Origin: Flexistipes sinusarabici DSM 4947
GTDB taxonomy: Bacteria; Chrysiogenota; Deferribacteres; Deferribacterales; Flexistipitaceae
Assembly: GCF_000218625.1 (NCBI RefSeq)
Contig: NC_015672.1
Span: forward strand, 558,001-622,000
DNA: 64,000 nt
Reading direction: 5' to 3'
The translations under genes were made by a program, and so were the position numbers. The notes under the pieces are model-generated. The model worked only from the letters and a program-made list of their open reading frames with translations. It was not told the DNA's origin and made no database searches. Below, in pieces: positions 44,704-53,673 of this stretch (positions are counted from its first letter, which is position 1; each line of letters opens with the position of its first letter).

Positions 44704-45423
44704 TTAACTATCTCCAAACTCCACATTTTCAAAAAATTTTCTCACAACATTCTCTATTATTTCTCTGTCAAGCCTGGTTAAATGTTTTATAATCTTGAAT
44801 TCTATTTTGGCCGTTTCTCCGTAGTCCCTGACGCGTATGCCGGGATAATTGTATCTGAGTTTGTCTTCGATTTTTTCAATTTTTTCAAGCCTTGCTTCGG
44901 TAATCCGGCCGGTTTTGATACGGGTGGCAGCGCACGATTCAGTATTAAAGAAAATTTCTGCGTTACAGATTTTTCCTGCAATCGTTTCGGCATCTTTTTT
45001 TCCCATTTCTGCTTCAAGCAGAGGTGAAAAGACACCGTATTCGTTTAATATTTTCATGCCCGGCCTGTAGTCATCGAGATCGTCTTTGTTGCTTCCGTCG
45101 CAGACGGCTTGATATCCGTATTTCTCTGCGATTTTGAAGATTTCAGCTATGACCGATTTCTTGCAATAGTAGCATTTGTCGGCGACATTTTCGAAAAATT
45201 CTTCTGAGGGAGTTGATGTGAATGTATACCATTTTACCCCAAGGGTATTTGCTATTAGCTCGGCATTTTTGATTTCATAATTAAAAACGTGGGAATTTAT
45301 GCAGGTAGCCGCTGCAACATTGTCCGCTCCCATTTCGTCCACTGCAAGTTTCAGTACCGCAGCGCTGTCTATTCCTCCGCTTAAAGCGACAATACAGCTC
45401 TTATAATTTTTAAAATACTTCAT
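44704..45423 (-). CDS. larE: ATP-dependent sacrificial sulfur transferase LarE-like
   Basis: A 239-residue PP-loop protein: ALSGGIDSAAVLKLA (PP-loop), ADKCYYCKKSV, VCDGSNKDDLDDYRPG and ESCAATRIKTGRIT, the last aligning with the sulfur-donating Cys of LarE. LarE builds the nickel-pincer cofactor by giving up sulfur to pyridinium dithio-precursors. No larB, larC or larA is in the window, so it may serve another sulfur insertion. It overlaps mnmA by 14 bases, so two PP-loop sulfur enzymes are coupled. Confidence 0.85.
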   Translation of the reverse strand: MKYFKNYKSCIVALSGGIDSAAVLKLAVDEMGADNVAAATCINSHVFNYEIKNAELIANTLGVKWYTFTSTPSEEFFENVADKCYYCKKSVIAEIFKIAEKYGYQAVCDGSNKDDLDDYRPGMKILNEYGVFSPLLEAEMGKKDAETIAGKICNAEIFFNTESCAATRIKTGRITEARLEKIEKIEDKLRYNYPGIRVRDYGETAKIEFKIIKHLTRLDREIIENVVRKFFENVEFGDS

Positions 45424-46438
45424 TTATAAATCCGCCTCCAAGTACATAGTCCCCGTCGTATATACTCAGTATCTGTCCGGGAGCAGGTGCAAACCTTTCT
45501 TCCTCAAATTCTACAAAAGCAGTGTTGTTTTCTCTGATCTCGACTGAGCAGTTTTGTTCTGTCATTCTGTATCTTATTTTGGCTTTGGCGGTGAATCTTT
45601 CAGGTGGAGTTGTTACAAAATTGCAGTTTACTGCTTTGATATTTTTGAAAAATACGTTTTGTCTTGATGCAAGCTCAATATTGCAGGTGTGAGGATCGAT
45701 ATTTTTTACATAGAGAGGTTCGTGATAGCTTATGCCGAGCCCTTTTCTTTGCCCTACTGTGTAATTAAGTATTCCTTTGTGTTCGCCGATAATCAGGCCG
45801 TTAAGAATAAAATTTCCTTTACCGTAATCCAGCGGAACAAATTTTGAGAGATAATCTCTATAATCTCCGCCTTCCAGAAAGCACACCTCCTGACTGTCTT
45901 TTTTATTACTGACCTGCAGGCCGTATTTACCGGCAATCCTTCTAACTTCAATTTTTGTTCTATGAGCATGGGGGAAGTGCAGGTATTTTATCTGATCTGC
46001 CGTCAGCAATGATAAAAAATATGATTGATCTTTTTTGGGATCGGCAGCCTTTTTTATGTGCATGGTACCGTAAAGTTCAGCGGTATCCGCGTAGTGGCCT
46101 GTCACTACCATTTCCGCATCGATTTTTTTCATTTCACTTATCAGATAACTGAATTTTGAATAACGGTTGCAGTAGGCACAGGGATTCGGAGTTTGCCCTT
46201 GCTTGTATGTGTTTGTAAAGTAGCTGATAACATTATTTTTAAAGTCTTCTGAATAATCTGCCATATACCAACGTATTCCAAGATAATCCGCCATTCTTGA
46301 GGCATCTTCCAGATATTTCTCCTGTCCGTCGAACAGTTTAAGGGTAATGCCTGTAACATCATACCCTTTGTCTTTCATCAGCGCGGCTGCAAGAGAGCTG
46401 TCAACTCCACCGCTCATTGCCACAATAACTTTTTTCAA
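45410..46438 (-). CDS. mnmA: tRNA-specific 2-thiouridylase
   Basis: A 342-residue enzyme inserting sulfur at C2 of wobble uridine in tRNA Lys/Glu/Gln. It has the PP-loop AMSGGVDSSLAAALM, the catalytic cysteines in PNPCAYCNR and SQEVCFLEGGDYRDYL, DQSYFLSLL, YTVGQRKGLGIS and a C-terminal beta-barrel ending in YVLGGGFI. The two Cys allow the persulfide relay. It is the first gene of a small minus-strand operon with larE. Confidence 0.94.
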   Translation of the reverse strand: MKKVIVAMSGGVDSSLAAALMKDKGYDVTGITLKLFDGQEKYLEDASRMADYLGIRWYMADYSEDFKNNVISYFTNTYKQGQTPNPCAYCNRYSKFSYLISEMKKIDAEMVVTGHYADTAELYGTMHIKKAADPKKDQSYFLSLLTADQIKYLHFPHAHRTKIEVRRIAGKYGLQVSNKKDSQEVCFLEGGDYRDYLSKFVPLDYGKGNFILNGLIIGEHKGILNYTVGQRKGLGISYHEPLYVKNIDPHTCNIELASRQNVFFKNIKAVNCNFVTTPPERFTAKAKIRYRMTEQNCSVEIRENNTAFVEFEEERFAPAPGQILSIYDGDYVLGGGFINEVF

Positions 46439-46512
46439 CGACTCACCTCTTTTATCATTAATACGATGATTTAGATGCTATTTTATCAGCTTTTATCGTA
46501 TTTTCAAGTGTT

Positions 46513-46965
46513 TTATCCGCAGTGGCTGCAGCCCTGGACATTTTTTCTGCCGGGTCTTTGAAGCACTAATTCTGATTTTTTATTTTTATAAATCAGATGC
46601 AGTATTGAAAAATACATAATAATTGACGCAACTGCCGTTACCGGTGTAATAAATCCCGTTCCCAGCTTTTTATCGAAGAAATTACCTATACCGGCTGATA
46701 TCAATATAACGATTAAAGGGAGAATATATACTATAAACCCGTTTTTGTACGTGCTTTTTACAGAGGATGCAACTTCAACCGTCTCTCCAACTTTTGCGTC
46801 TATGGTGTTCTCAAGTTCAACAAACATGTAATCCTCACCTTCACTGCTGCAGGAATCTTTGTGATCGCAATGAGAACAGGCGGATGTTTTTGCAAACCTC
46901 ACTGTCACTTTGTCACCGTCTATTTTAACGACTTTTCCTGTTTCTGTATTTGTTTTTCCAGCCAT
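46513..46965 (-). CDS. RseC/MucC-family membrane protein
   Basis: A 150-residue protein. The N-terminal domain has a cysteine cluster (SACSHCDHKDSC) and GETVEVASS; two membrane spans follow (about 75-95 and 103-122). This is the RseC/MucC layout (SoxR-reducing and sigma-E-linked family). The C terminus adds CSHC. GGAGGT precedes the ATG. No rnf or rpoE genes are adjacent, so the partner is unknown. Confidence 0.82.
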   Translation of the reverse strand: MAGKTNTETGKVVKIDGDKVTVRFAKTSACSHCDHKDSCSSEGEDYMFVELENTIDAKVGETVEVASSVKSTYKNGFIVYILPLIVILISAGIGNFFDKKLGTGFITPVTAVASIIMYFSILHLIYKNKKSELVLQRPGRKNVQGCSHCG

Positions 46966-47006
46966 TTCTATACCTCCTTATTTGGCACCCAAAATACTTA
47001 AACAAC

Positions 47007-47035
47007 CCCGCCCTTAATCTTTGATTAAGGGCGGG
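47007..47035 (-). terminator. Strong hairpin terminator downstream of the polyferredoxin gene
   Basis: CCCGCCCTTAAT (47007-47018) and ATTAAGGGCGGG (47024-47035) form a perfect 12-bp stem with a 5-base loop. Read on the minus strand it lies 22 bases after the stop at 47057 and is followed by GTTGTTTAAG, a weak T-run. It separates that gene from the rseC-like gene. Confidence 0.75.
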
Positions 47036-47056
47036 ATAAACCTCAAATCACCTCCA

Positions 47057-49681
47057 CTAATGTACATGCCCCCCGGCCATGGGCAAGCTTAAAACATACA
47101 CAAGAAGTATACTAAGCAATATGAAACAGGCTGCAATGAATATTCTGCCGGACTTGTTAACCAGATTCCGTTTTTTCAGTACATAAATTGAAACGGAAGT
47201 AAATCCTGCCATAAAAACACTCTGAAGAGAGAAAACAGACGCTGCACTTGAAATTGCCGGAGTAACATTAAAATCAGCATATAAACTGCTTAGAGCGCCC
47301 AATTTCTGCAGACCTGTTATGATGCCGGGGACAACCAGTCCTATCTCTTCTACAAGATGCGAGAAATTATGGGATAAATGCAATCCCAGACTGAGGGGGA
47401 TAAGTGCTATTGCAGATTCTCCCGATAATTTAGAGAGAATTTCTTTTTTACTTTTTGTGTTACGTGAAAACAGACTGATTGTACCGAAAATCAACAATGC
47501 CGACAGCAACGGTGTTAAAACGGTGAGAAAGAAGAACGTTTCAAAAGCCCATTGGCTTCCGATAATGGATGATATGAATTTTTCAAAAGTCGTTTTTACA
47601 GAGGTCATGGAAAGTGTCTGCACGAGTACCACTCCGAAAAGAAGGTAGGAACCGACCGTTTCCGAGGAAGAAAGAGTTGTTTTTAAGGCGCTTCCCACTC
47701 CAAACCTTTTTTTGGAAAGCTGCAGATTGTTTTTCTCACAGGCAGTAAAACATTTCATGCAGTAATCGCAATAGACACTGTTTTGCATTTTAACGGGATT
47801 TTCAAACGTCCGGCATGCAGGTATACAGGATTTTTGATTATGAGAACTGCATGTACTGTCGGATTCTCTTTCTATCTGTACCGGGCTTATAACAGAATAA
47901 ATTCCAAGGGCTCCGCCTATGGGACATACGTATCTGCAGAATGTCCGTCTTTTATAAATCATAGAAAACAGGCCGGCAGTGACTGTAAAAACAATAAGCA
48001 GAACTGCCGTATAAAAAGGACTCTTGTCTATACCAAATCTGACAAATATATAAGTTAATATAACAAAAAGCGTAATTTGCAGATAATAATTTCTGAAAAT
48101 TTTGGGCGGTTTTTTGTTAAAACAGTGCAGTTTTTGAATCATGTCTCCGAAAAGTGCAAACGGACAGATTCTGCACCAAAGGCGCCCTGCCAAAATAATG
48201 CTGAAAACAAGAAGATTCCACCATATGATCCATGTGATTACAGTTGCCAGATTTTCTCTGGGCAGCTGTTCACCGAAAAATCCCGTAAACCCTATCAGCA
48301 GAAAAATCAGAACAGTAGGAAGAGTAAAAATAAGATGAAAGTATCTGCTTCTTAAAATTTTCTCGTAAAAGAAAGATCTGCCGGTTTTCTCTTTTTTAAA
48401 GAGTAAAAAAATAAAGGATCCTGTTAATATGATAAAAAATGAGGTAATGCCGGCTGAGAATTTTTTGGCAGTATCTGTGTAGGAAAGCTGTGTGTAACGC
48501 TTGGCAGGGTTATAGCTTGATAAAAAACTTGATTTGAGCATATTTGCATTGACAGCAATATTCTCACCGAAGAGATTTTTATCCGGAAGCCCCCCTATCC
48601 TGAAAATTTCCTCTGAAGAAGCCTGAACATTTACGTGGTTTTTATTTGCCTTGGAATGTTCATGGTCTTTATGAGCATCATCAAGGGTGAATAGTCCGTA
48701 GTGTTCTTTGGTATTGCCCATCATAAGTACCGCAGAATAATCATTGTTTTTTGCAAAAGAGACATCTTCATCGTTGTCATCAGGATTCAGCCTGATTTTG
48801 AACTCATAGGTATACAAACCGTTTTGTGATGCTGAATAATCCTCAATTCTGCTTTTGGTGTCTCTTTTTAAATAATATGATTCATCCTTTTTCTGAGCAA
48901 AATGAGCGTCCGTGACAGAACCGTCGGATTTCATGAGAAAAGCATCTTTGTATTCCCACATCATCCCCATATTGGGGTCTTCCTTGAAAAGGAGAGAAAG
49001 CCAGTAGGGTGAATCCGTTTTAACACCGAAGTAGAGGGAAGTGTTATCATAATATGATTTTACCTCGGTATAAAATCTATTTTTTCCTTTGCCTGTATAA
49101 AAGTATTGTGTCATGGCGTTTTCCCATGCTTTTTCGTTGAGACGGCCATCGATATTTATCTGTTTATTCAGTGGAAATGAAATAAAGCCGGTATTATTCT
49201 GGATGAAAGGTTTTTTGTAGATATTCCCGAAATCTATATATTTCTCAAATCGGGTGGGTGTATAGACTTTTTGAGATGGAGCACCACCGCATCCGGAAGC
49301 AAGATAAACATTACCTGTCATTGCATCCACATCGATTCGTATCTTATGATTGTTTTGGTTAACAGGGCCGAAATGGTATTTTACATTTACATCTTCAAAA
49401 TATTTTTTGCTTTCGAATTGATAGACAAGCTTGCCATGTACGTATTCGGCTTTTCTGAAGACAAACTCTTCACCTTTAAATCGTGAATTTTGTAGTGCTT
49501 TTAACAAAATACCGAAAGCATCTTCCGGCATAAAATTTACATCGGTATAGTTTAATGAATTTCTGATTTTTTTGTTTAAAATCTTTCCGCTGTCATTCAA
49601 AAACGTATCTTCGCCGCCGCAAGCAAAAACAGTGATTGGAACAAGGATAAGAAAACATGTTATTAAGTGTCTAAAATTCAT
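47057..49681 (-). CDS. NapH/NosR-like polyferredoxin membrane protein with fused periplasmic domain
   Basis: An 874-residue protein from ATG 49681 (GCAGGAG upstream). It has a lipoprotein-like signal (VFAC at about 20), a PepSY-like stretch (KIRIDVDAMTGNVYLASG, about 120-140), a DOMON/ethylbenzene dehydrogenase gamma-like domain (about 175-375; INIDGRLNEKAWENA, SLYFGVKTDSPYW, MWEYKDAFLMKSDG), then about ten membrane spans. Redox cysteines are CRICPFA, CRYVCPIGG and CDYCMKCFTACEKNN. The last binds one 4Fe-4S cluster. It probably carries electrons between the membrane and a periplasmic acceptor. The partner enzyme is not adjacent. A hypothetical longer start at 49723 is unlikely. Confidence 0.8.
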   Translation of the reverse strand: MNFRHLITCFLILVPITVFACGGEDTFLNDSGKILNKKIRNSLNYTDVNFMPEDAFGILLKALQNSRFKGEEFVFRKAEYVHGKLVYQFESKKYFEDVNVKYHFGPVNQNNHKIRIDVDAMTGNVYLASGCGGAPSQKVYTPTRFEKYIDFGNIYKKPFIQNNTGFISFPLNKQINIDGRLNEKAWENAMTQYFYTGKGKNRFYTEVKSYYDNTSLYFGVKTDSPYWLSLLFKEDPNMGMMWEYKDAFLMKSDGSVTDAHFAQKKDESYYLKRDTKSRIEDYSASQNGLYTYEFKIRLNPDDNDEDVSFAKNNDYSAVLMMGNTKEHYGLFTLDDAHKDHEHSKANKNHVNVQASSEEIFRIGGLPDKNLFGENIAVNANMLKSSFLSSYNPAKRYTQLSYTDTAKKFSAGITSFFIILTGSFIFLLFKKEKTGRSFFYEKILRSRYFHLIFTLPTVLIFLLIGFTGFFGEQLPRENLATVITWIIWWNLLVFSIILAGRLWCRICPFALFGDMIQKLHCFNKKPPKIFRNYYLQITLFVILTYIFVRFGIDKSPFYTAVLLIVFTVTAGLFSMIYKRRTFCRYVCPIGGALGIYSVISPVQIERESDSTCSSHNQKSCIPACRTFENPVKMQNSVYCDYCMKCFTACEKNNLQLSKKRFGVGSALKTTLSSSETVGSYLLFGVVLVQTLSMTSVKTTFEKFISSIIGSQWAFETFFFLTVLTPLLSALLIFGTISLFSRNTKSKKEILSKLSGESAIALIPLSLGLHLSHNFSHLVEEIGLVVPGIITGLQKLGALSSLYADFNVTPAISSAASVFSLQSVFMAGFTSVSIYVLKKRNLVNKSGRIFIAACFILLSILLVYVLSLPMAGGHVH

Positions 49682-49960
49682 ATCAACTCCTGCTGCTTTT
49701 TTCATATTACATACAAAAATCATGCCAAACCAACGATTAATATTAAAAAAGTCTTATACACTGTTTTAACAGAGATAATTAAGCAGAGACACGTCTTGAC
49801 CAAATTTGTTTAACGGATTTTTTGTACAATATTCTGTAGCCAGCTGAATAATATTCTACACCGGTTTCTGAGTATGTCATGTAAGTGTCTGTTAAATATA
49901 GAAAGATGAAAGTGGCATATCAATTGTTATCCGTTCTGTAAAAAGAGATGGAGGCACTGT

Positions 49961-50860
49961 ATGAATGTAATCAAGAAATTATTTATTGCTGCAATCATTG
50001 TCATGGCTGCATCTGCTGCCTTTGCTCAGGATTCCATGACAATGAAACAACTGAGGTATTCTATATGGCCGGAGTATGATAAATCCGACGTACTGATTAT
50101 TTATTCCGGCAAATTTGTTAACGATACCGGTAAGCCTTTTAACGGAAAACTGGCTTATTACATTCCGAAAGGAGCAAAGATAAATATGCTCTGTGAAACG
50201 GAGAAGGGTATGCTGTGCCAGCGGTATATCGTGGAAGATGCCGGTAAATACTCAAGAGTTGTCTGGCGACCCTCAAGAACAATTGCTCCCGGTGAGGAAT
50301 TTCCCGTGATGTTTGAGTATTATGTCGATTATTTTGATGAAACGGTTTCACAAAGGAGCTTCACCGATATTTTCCGGGCACCGTTTCCTGTTAAAAATTT
50401 AACAGTTGAAGTCAAGAAACCGGCAGGCGCTGAAAATTTCAGGATGAATCCTGCATCACAATGGTCTCAAGCAAACGGAGATTTTGAAAATTTTTATGTC
50501 AGTTATCAAAATGTCGCTGTATCTGAAGAGATACCTATACAGGTCAAATATACAAGAAGCTCTTCCTCTCCTTCTGTTCAGAAGACGGCCGGTGGTAATT
50601 CACAAGCTGTACAAACGAGCAGTGCTGCAAGTGTTAACAATAAAATGATAGTGGTAGTTGCGTTGTTTTTTACGGCAATGGCAGCAGTTATAATATTTAT
50701 AACAAGAAAACCTTCCACAGCTAAAGATCCGCAGAAATCCCGGGACACACAGAGTAACAAGCAGGTAAAAAAGGAAAAAGAAAGAATTAGAAAGATGCTT
50801 CTGGATGGTAAAATTTCCGAAGATACCTATAAACAGCTGATGAAAGATCTGGAGGGTTGA
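49961..50860 (+). CDS. Periplasmic membrane-anchored protein with SHOCT-like tail (paralogue 1)
   Basis: A 299-residue protein. A signal peptide (ASAAFA near 22) is followed by a beta-rich domain (about 25-200), a Ser/Thr-rich linker, one membrane span (about 225-245) and a short helical tail RIRKMLLDGKISEDTYKQLM like SHOCT domains. No named family. Its architecture is repeated by the protein at 53666. It starts the cytochrome c maturation operon, 3 bases before ccmF. GGAGGC precedes the ATG. Confidence 0.75.
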   Translation: MNVIKKLFIAAIIVMAASAAFAQDSMTMKQLRYSIWPEYDKSDVLIIYSGKFVNDTGKPFNGKLAYYIPKGAKINMLCETEKGMLCQRYIVEDAGKYSRVVWRPSRTIAPGEEFPVMFEYYVDYFDETVSQRSFTDIFRAPFPVKNLTVEVKKPAGAENFRMNPASQWSQANGDFENFYVSYQNVAVSEEIPIQVKYTRSSSSPSVQKTAGGNSQAVQTSSAASVNNKMIVVVALFFTAMAAVIIFITRKPSTAKDPQKSRDTQSNKQVKKEKERIRKMLLDGKISEDTYKQLMKDLEG

Positions 50861-50863
50861 TTT

Positions 50864-52843
50864 ATGGAAGTTATCGGACAGTTAAGCATTTTACTCGCTT
50901 TCGGTTTTTCCATATATGCCACAATTATTTATACTGCCGGTATAAACAGAAGAAATTCAGCCCTCATACTCAGCGGCAGGGGGGCTGCATTCTCTGTGGC
51001 TTTTCTGGTGGTTCTTTCTTCCGTTTTGCTGTGGTACGGATTTCTGGACGGTGCTTATAACATAAAATATGTGTACGGATATTCCAGCGATGATCTGCCG
51101 CTTATTTACAAACTTACAGCATTCTGGGCAGGTAACAAAGGCTCTCTTCTTTTATGGGAGCTTCTTTTAGCGATTTACACGGCCATAATAGCTTTAAAAC
51201 TCAGAAAAATTTACAATAAATATATTGCGAATGCCACAGTGGTACTTCTTATTATAAATATTTTTTTCCTGGGTCTTCTGGCGTTTATAGCCAATCCATT
51301 TGAAACTTACAATTTTATGCCTCCTGACGGTTCCGGCCTTAACCCGATGCTCCAGAACCCCGGCATGGTTTTTCATCCGCTTACCCTTTATCTCGGATAT
51401 GTGGGGATAAGTGTGCCTTTTGCTTTTGCAATTTCAGCACTTATTACAAAAAAAACGGATGACTGGTGGATTAGAAACACAAGGAAATGGGCTGTTTGGG
51501 CATGGGTTTTCCTGAGCCTGGGTAATATTCTCGGCGGGATATGGGCCTATGTGGAGCTCGGCTGGGGCGGATACTGGGCATGGGATCCGGTTGAAAATTC
51601 TTCGTTTATCCCGTGGCTTATTCTGACAGCTTATATTCATTCCGTCATTATTCAGGAGAGAAAGAACATGCTGAAAATATGGAATGTGTCACTGATTATT
51701 TTTGCTTTCCTGGCAACGCTGTTCGGCACATTTTTAACCCGCAGCGGAGTTTTTGCGTCCGTTCATTCTTTTTCTGACTCCCCTCTCGGCTTTTATTTTC
51801 TCATGTTCATGTTCCTTGTTCTGGTTGTTTCACTGGGACTTATGTTTAGCCGTATGGGGCAGCTTACATCCGGTAAGGAGTTTGAATCTTATATTTCCAA
51901 AGAAAGCAGTTTCCTTTTTAACAATTTGTTTCTTGTTGGCGGGGCTTTTGCAGTATTTCTCGGAACCGTTTTTCCCATCATTTCCGAAGCACTAAGGGGG
52001 GTCAAAGTCTCAGTAAGTGTTCCGTGGTACAATCAGATTATGGCGCCCATCCTGCTTGGAGTGGTTCTTTTAATGGGTATATGTCCTTTAATTGCTTGGC
52101 ATAAATCATCAAAAAGGAATTTCAAGGTTAATTTTCTGGTCCCGGTGGTGCTGTCTCTGATTTTTTTCGGCGTAATTTTTTATCTGCTGAATGGAGAAAA
52201 CCTTTATGCTGCAATCGGTTTTACAATATGCTTTTTTGCATTATTCACAACTGTTCAGGAGTTTGTAAAGGGGATGTTTGCCCGTAGTAAAATAACCGGT
52301 GAGATGCTCTTAAAATCGTTAGCCCTTATGGTTATGAAAAACAGACGCCGTTACGGCGGTTATATAGTTCATATAGGCATTATTTTAATTACTTTTGGTA
52401 TAATCGGTTCCCAGGTGTTCAATCAGGAAATGAAAACACGCCTTGCTGTTGGACAGAAAGCTGAAATAGGTGGTTATGAAGTTTTGTACAAAGGGCTGGA
52501 AAAGACAGAAATACAAAACGGCACAGCAATCTATGCAAATCTTGCCGTATTTAAAAATAATAAATTTATCACAACTGCCAGGCCGGAGAAAGTTTTCTAT
52601 TCCAACAGCGAAAGGCCCTTTTCGGAAGTTTCCATACATTCCACATTAAAAGAGGATTTGTATATTGTTCTTCAAAACTGGCTTGATGGCGGCAGAGCAG
52701 CGGATTTTATGTTTAAGATTAATCCTCTGGTTATATGGATGTGGATTGGCAGTTTTATCCTTACTTTCGGTGGTTTGCTTGCTTTGTGGCCGGGAAAGGG
52801 AAGTCAGCTTAACCCCAAAATGTACGAAGAGGTTTCATCATGA
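50864..52843 (+). CDS. ccmF: Cytochrome c haem lyase CcmF
   Basis: A 659-residue membrane protein with about 15 spans. The haem-handling WWD loop is GWGGYWAWDPVENSSFIPWL (about 228-247) and conserved histidines are in FHPLTLYLGYVG and HSFSDSPLG. CcmF/CcmH ligate haem to CxxCH apocytochromes in the periplasm. ccmA-E and ccmG are not in the window, apart from the TlpA-like protein at 44026. It overlaps ccmH by 4 bases. Confidence 0.94.
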   Translation: MEVIGQLSILLAFGFSIYATIIYTAGINRRNSALILSGRGAAFSVAFLVVLSSVLLWYGFLDGAYNIKYVYGYSSDDLPLIYKLTAFWAGNKGSLLLWELLLAIYTAIIALKLRKIYNKYIANATVVLLIINIFFLGLLAFIANPFETYNFMPPDGSGLNPMLQNPGMVFHPLTLYLGYVGISVPFAFAISALITKKTDDWWIRNTRKWAVWAWVFLSLGNILGGIWAYVELGWGGYWAWDPVENSSFIPWLILTAYIHSVIIQERKNMLKIWNVSLIIFAFLATLFGTFLTRSGVFASVHSFSDSPLGFYFLMFMFLVLVVSLGLMFSRMGQLTSGKEFESYISKESSFLFNNLFLVGGAFAVFLGTVFPIISEALRGVKVSVSVPWYNQIMAPILLGVVLLMGICPLIAWHKSSKRNFKVNFLVPVVLSLIFFGVIFYLLNGENLYAAIGFTICFFALFTTVQEFVKGMFARSKITGEMLLKSLALMVMKNRRRYGGYIVHIGIILITFGIIGSQVFNQEMKTRLAVGQKAEIGGYEVLYKGLEKTEIQNGTAIYANLAVFKNNKFITTARPEKVFYSNSERPFSEVSIHSTLKEDLYIVLQNWLDGGRAADFMFKINPLVIWMWIGSFILTFGGLLALWPGKGSQLNPKMYEEVSS

Positions 52844-53325
52844 ATATTATGCGAAAAAGCTCTCTGATCATTCTGACTGTTCTGTTTCTTCTCTCTCTCT
52901 TTTACAGCATTTCCTATGCCGAGAGATTGGACAGAGCGTTGTTTAAAAAAATTGAAGCCAACCTTATGTGTACTGACGGCTGCGGTATGTATCTTAAAAC
53001 GTGTGAAAATGCCACAGCCCAGAAAATGCGTAAGGATATAATTTCCATGCTGACCAAGGGAATGAATGAAAAGGAGATATACGGCAGGATGATTTCCGTT
53101 TACGGAGAGGAAGTGATGGCGGCTCCGCCTGTAAGCAGCAAGTTTAATATAATTGCCTGGGCGGGTCCTTTTGTGGCTATAATTATCGGTTTTATCGTGA
53201 TTTATATCTGTCTTGACCGCTGGATATTTAACAGCAGAAAAGCAGAAGCCGGTACAGATATAAATGAGAAGGAAATTGAACAGTACGAGGATTATCTGGA
53301 TGAGGAAATTAAGAAACATTATTAG
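52840..53325 (+). CDS. ccmH: CcmH-like apocytochrome c thioreductase subunit
   Basis: A 161-residue protein. A signal/membrane segment (1-27), then EANLMCTDGCGMYLKTC, then EVMAAPP (the EEVLAAPP-like box), then a membrane span (about 105-125) and a charged tail. Canonical CcmH has LRCxxC; here the first pair is Cys44-x3-Cys48, with Cys55 further on. It probably still exchanges disulfides with apocytochrome c. AAGAGG is present before the ATG. Confidence 0.88.
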   Translation: MNIMRKSSLIILTVLFLLSLFYSISYAERLDRALFKKIEANLMCTDGCGMYLKTCENATAQKMRKDIISMLTKGMNEKEIYGRMISVYGEEVMAAPPVSSKFNIIAWAGPFVAIIIGFIVIYICLDRWIFNSRKAEAGTDINEKEIEQYEDYLDEEIKKHY

Positions 53326-53337
53326 GAGGAAGATAAT

Positions 53338-53673
53338 ATGATATATATAGCTCTTGTGATTGTGATGATTGTTGCTGTGTTGATAACGGTCTTGCCGGTG
53401 GTGAGAAAAGAAGATTTGATATTTTTGGACGACATGTCCGACAAATCCATACCTCTGGAAGAGAGAAAACGTTCTGTATATAAGACACTTGGTGAAATTG
53501 AATTTGATTATAAGATGAATAAGTTAAGTGAGAAAGATTATAAAAGACTCAATAACTTATACAGGCAGAAAGCTGTAAATCTCCTGAAAGAAGAGAAGGA
53601 AAAATCCGGAGATATAGATCAGGAAATTGAGTACAAACTGAGCCGGCTGAAAAAAGGGGAAATGTATGAGTAG
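53338..53673 (+). CDS. CcmI-like membrane-anchored protein
   Basis: An 111-residue protein with one N-terminal membrane span (about 3-22) and a helical region: ERKRSVYKTLGEIEFDYKMN, KLSEKDYKRLNNLYRQKAV. This matches the N-terminal stretch of CcmI/CcmH-fusion proteins without their TPR domain. Strong AGGAGG before ATG 53338. It overlaps the next gene by 8 bases. Confidence 0.72.
   Translation: MIYIALVIVMIVAVLITVLPVVRKEDLIFLDDMSDKSIPLEERKRSVYKTLGEIEFDYKMNKLSEKDYKRLNNLYRQKAVNLLKEEKEKSGDIDQEIEYKLSRLKKGEMYE

Noticed and set aside
47319-48355. Plus-strand ORFs inside the polyferredoxin gene
   Set aside because: They are frame shadows of a long gene with clear Cys motifs.
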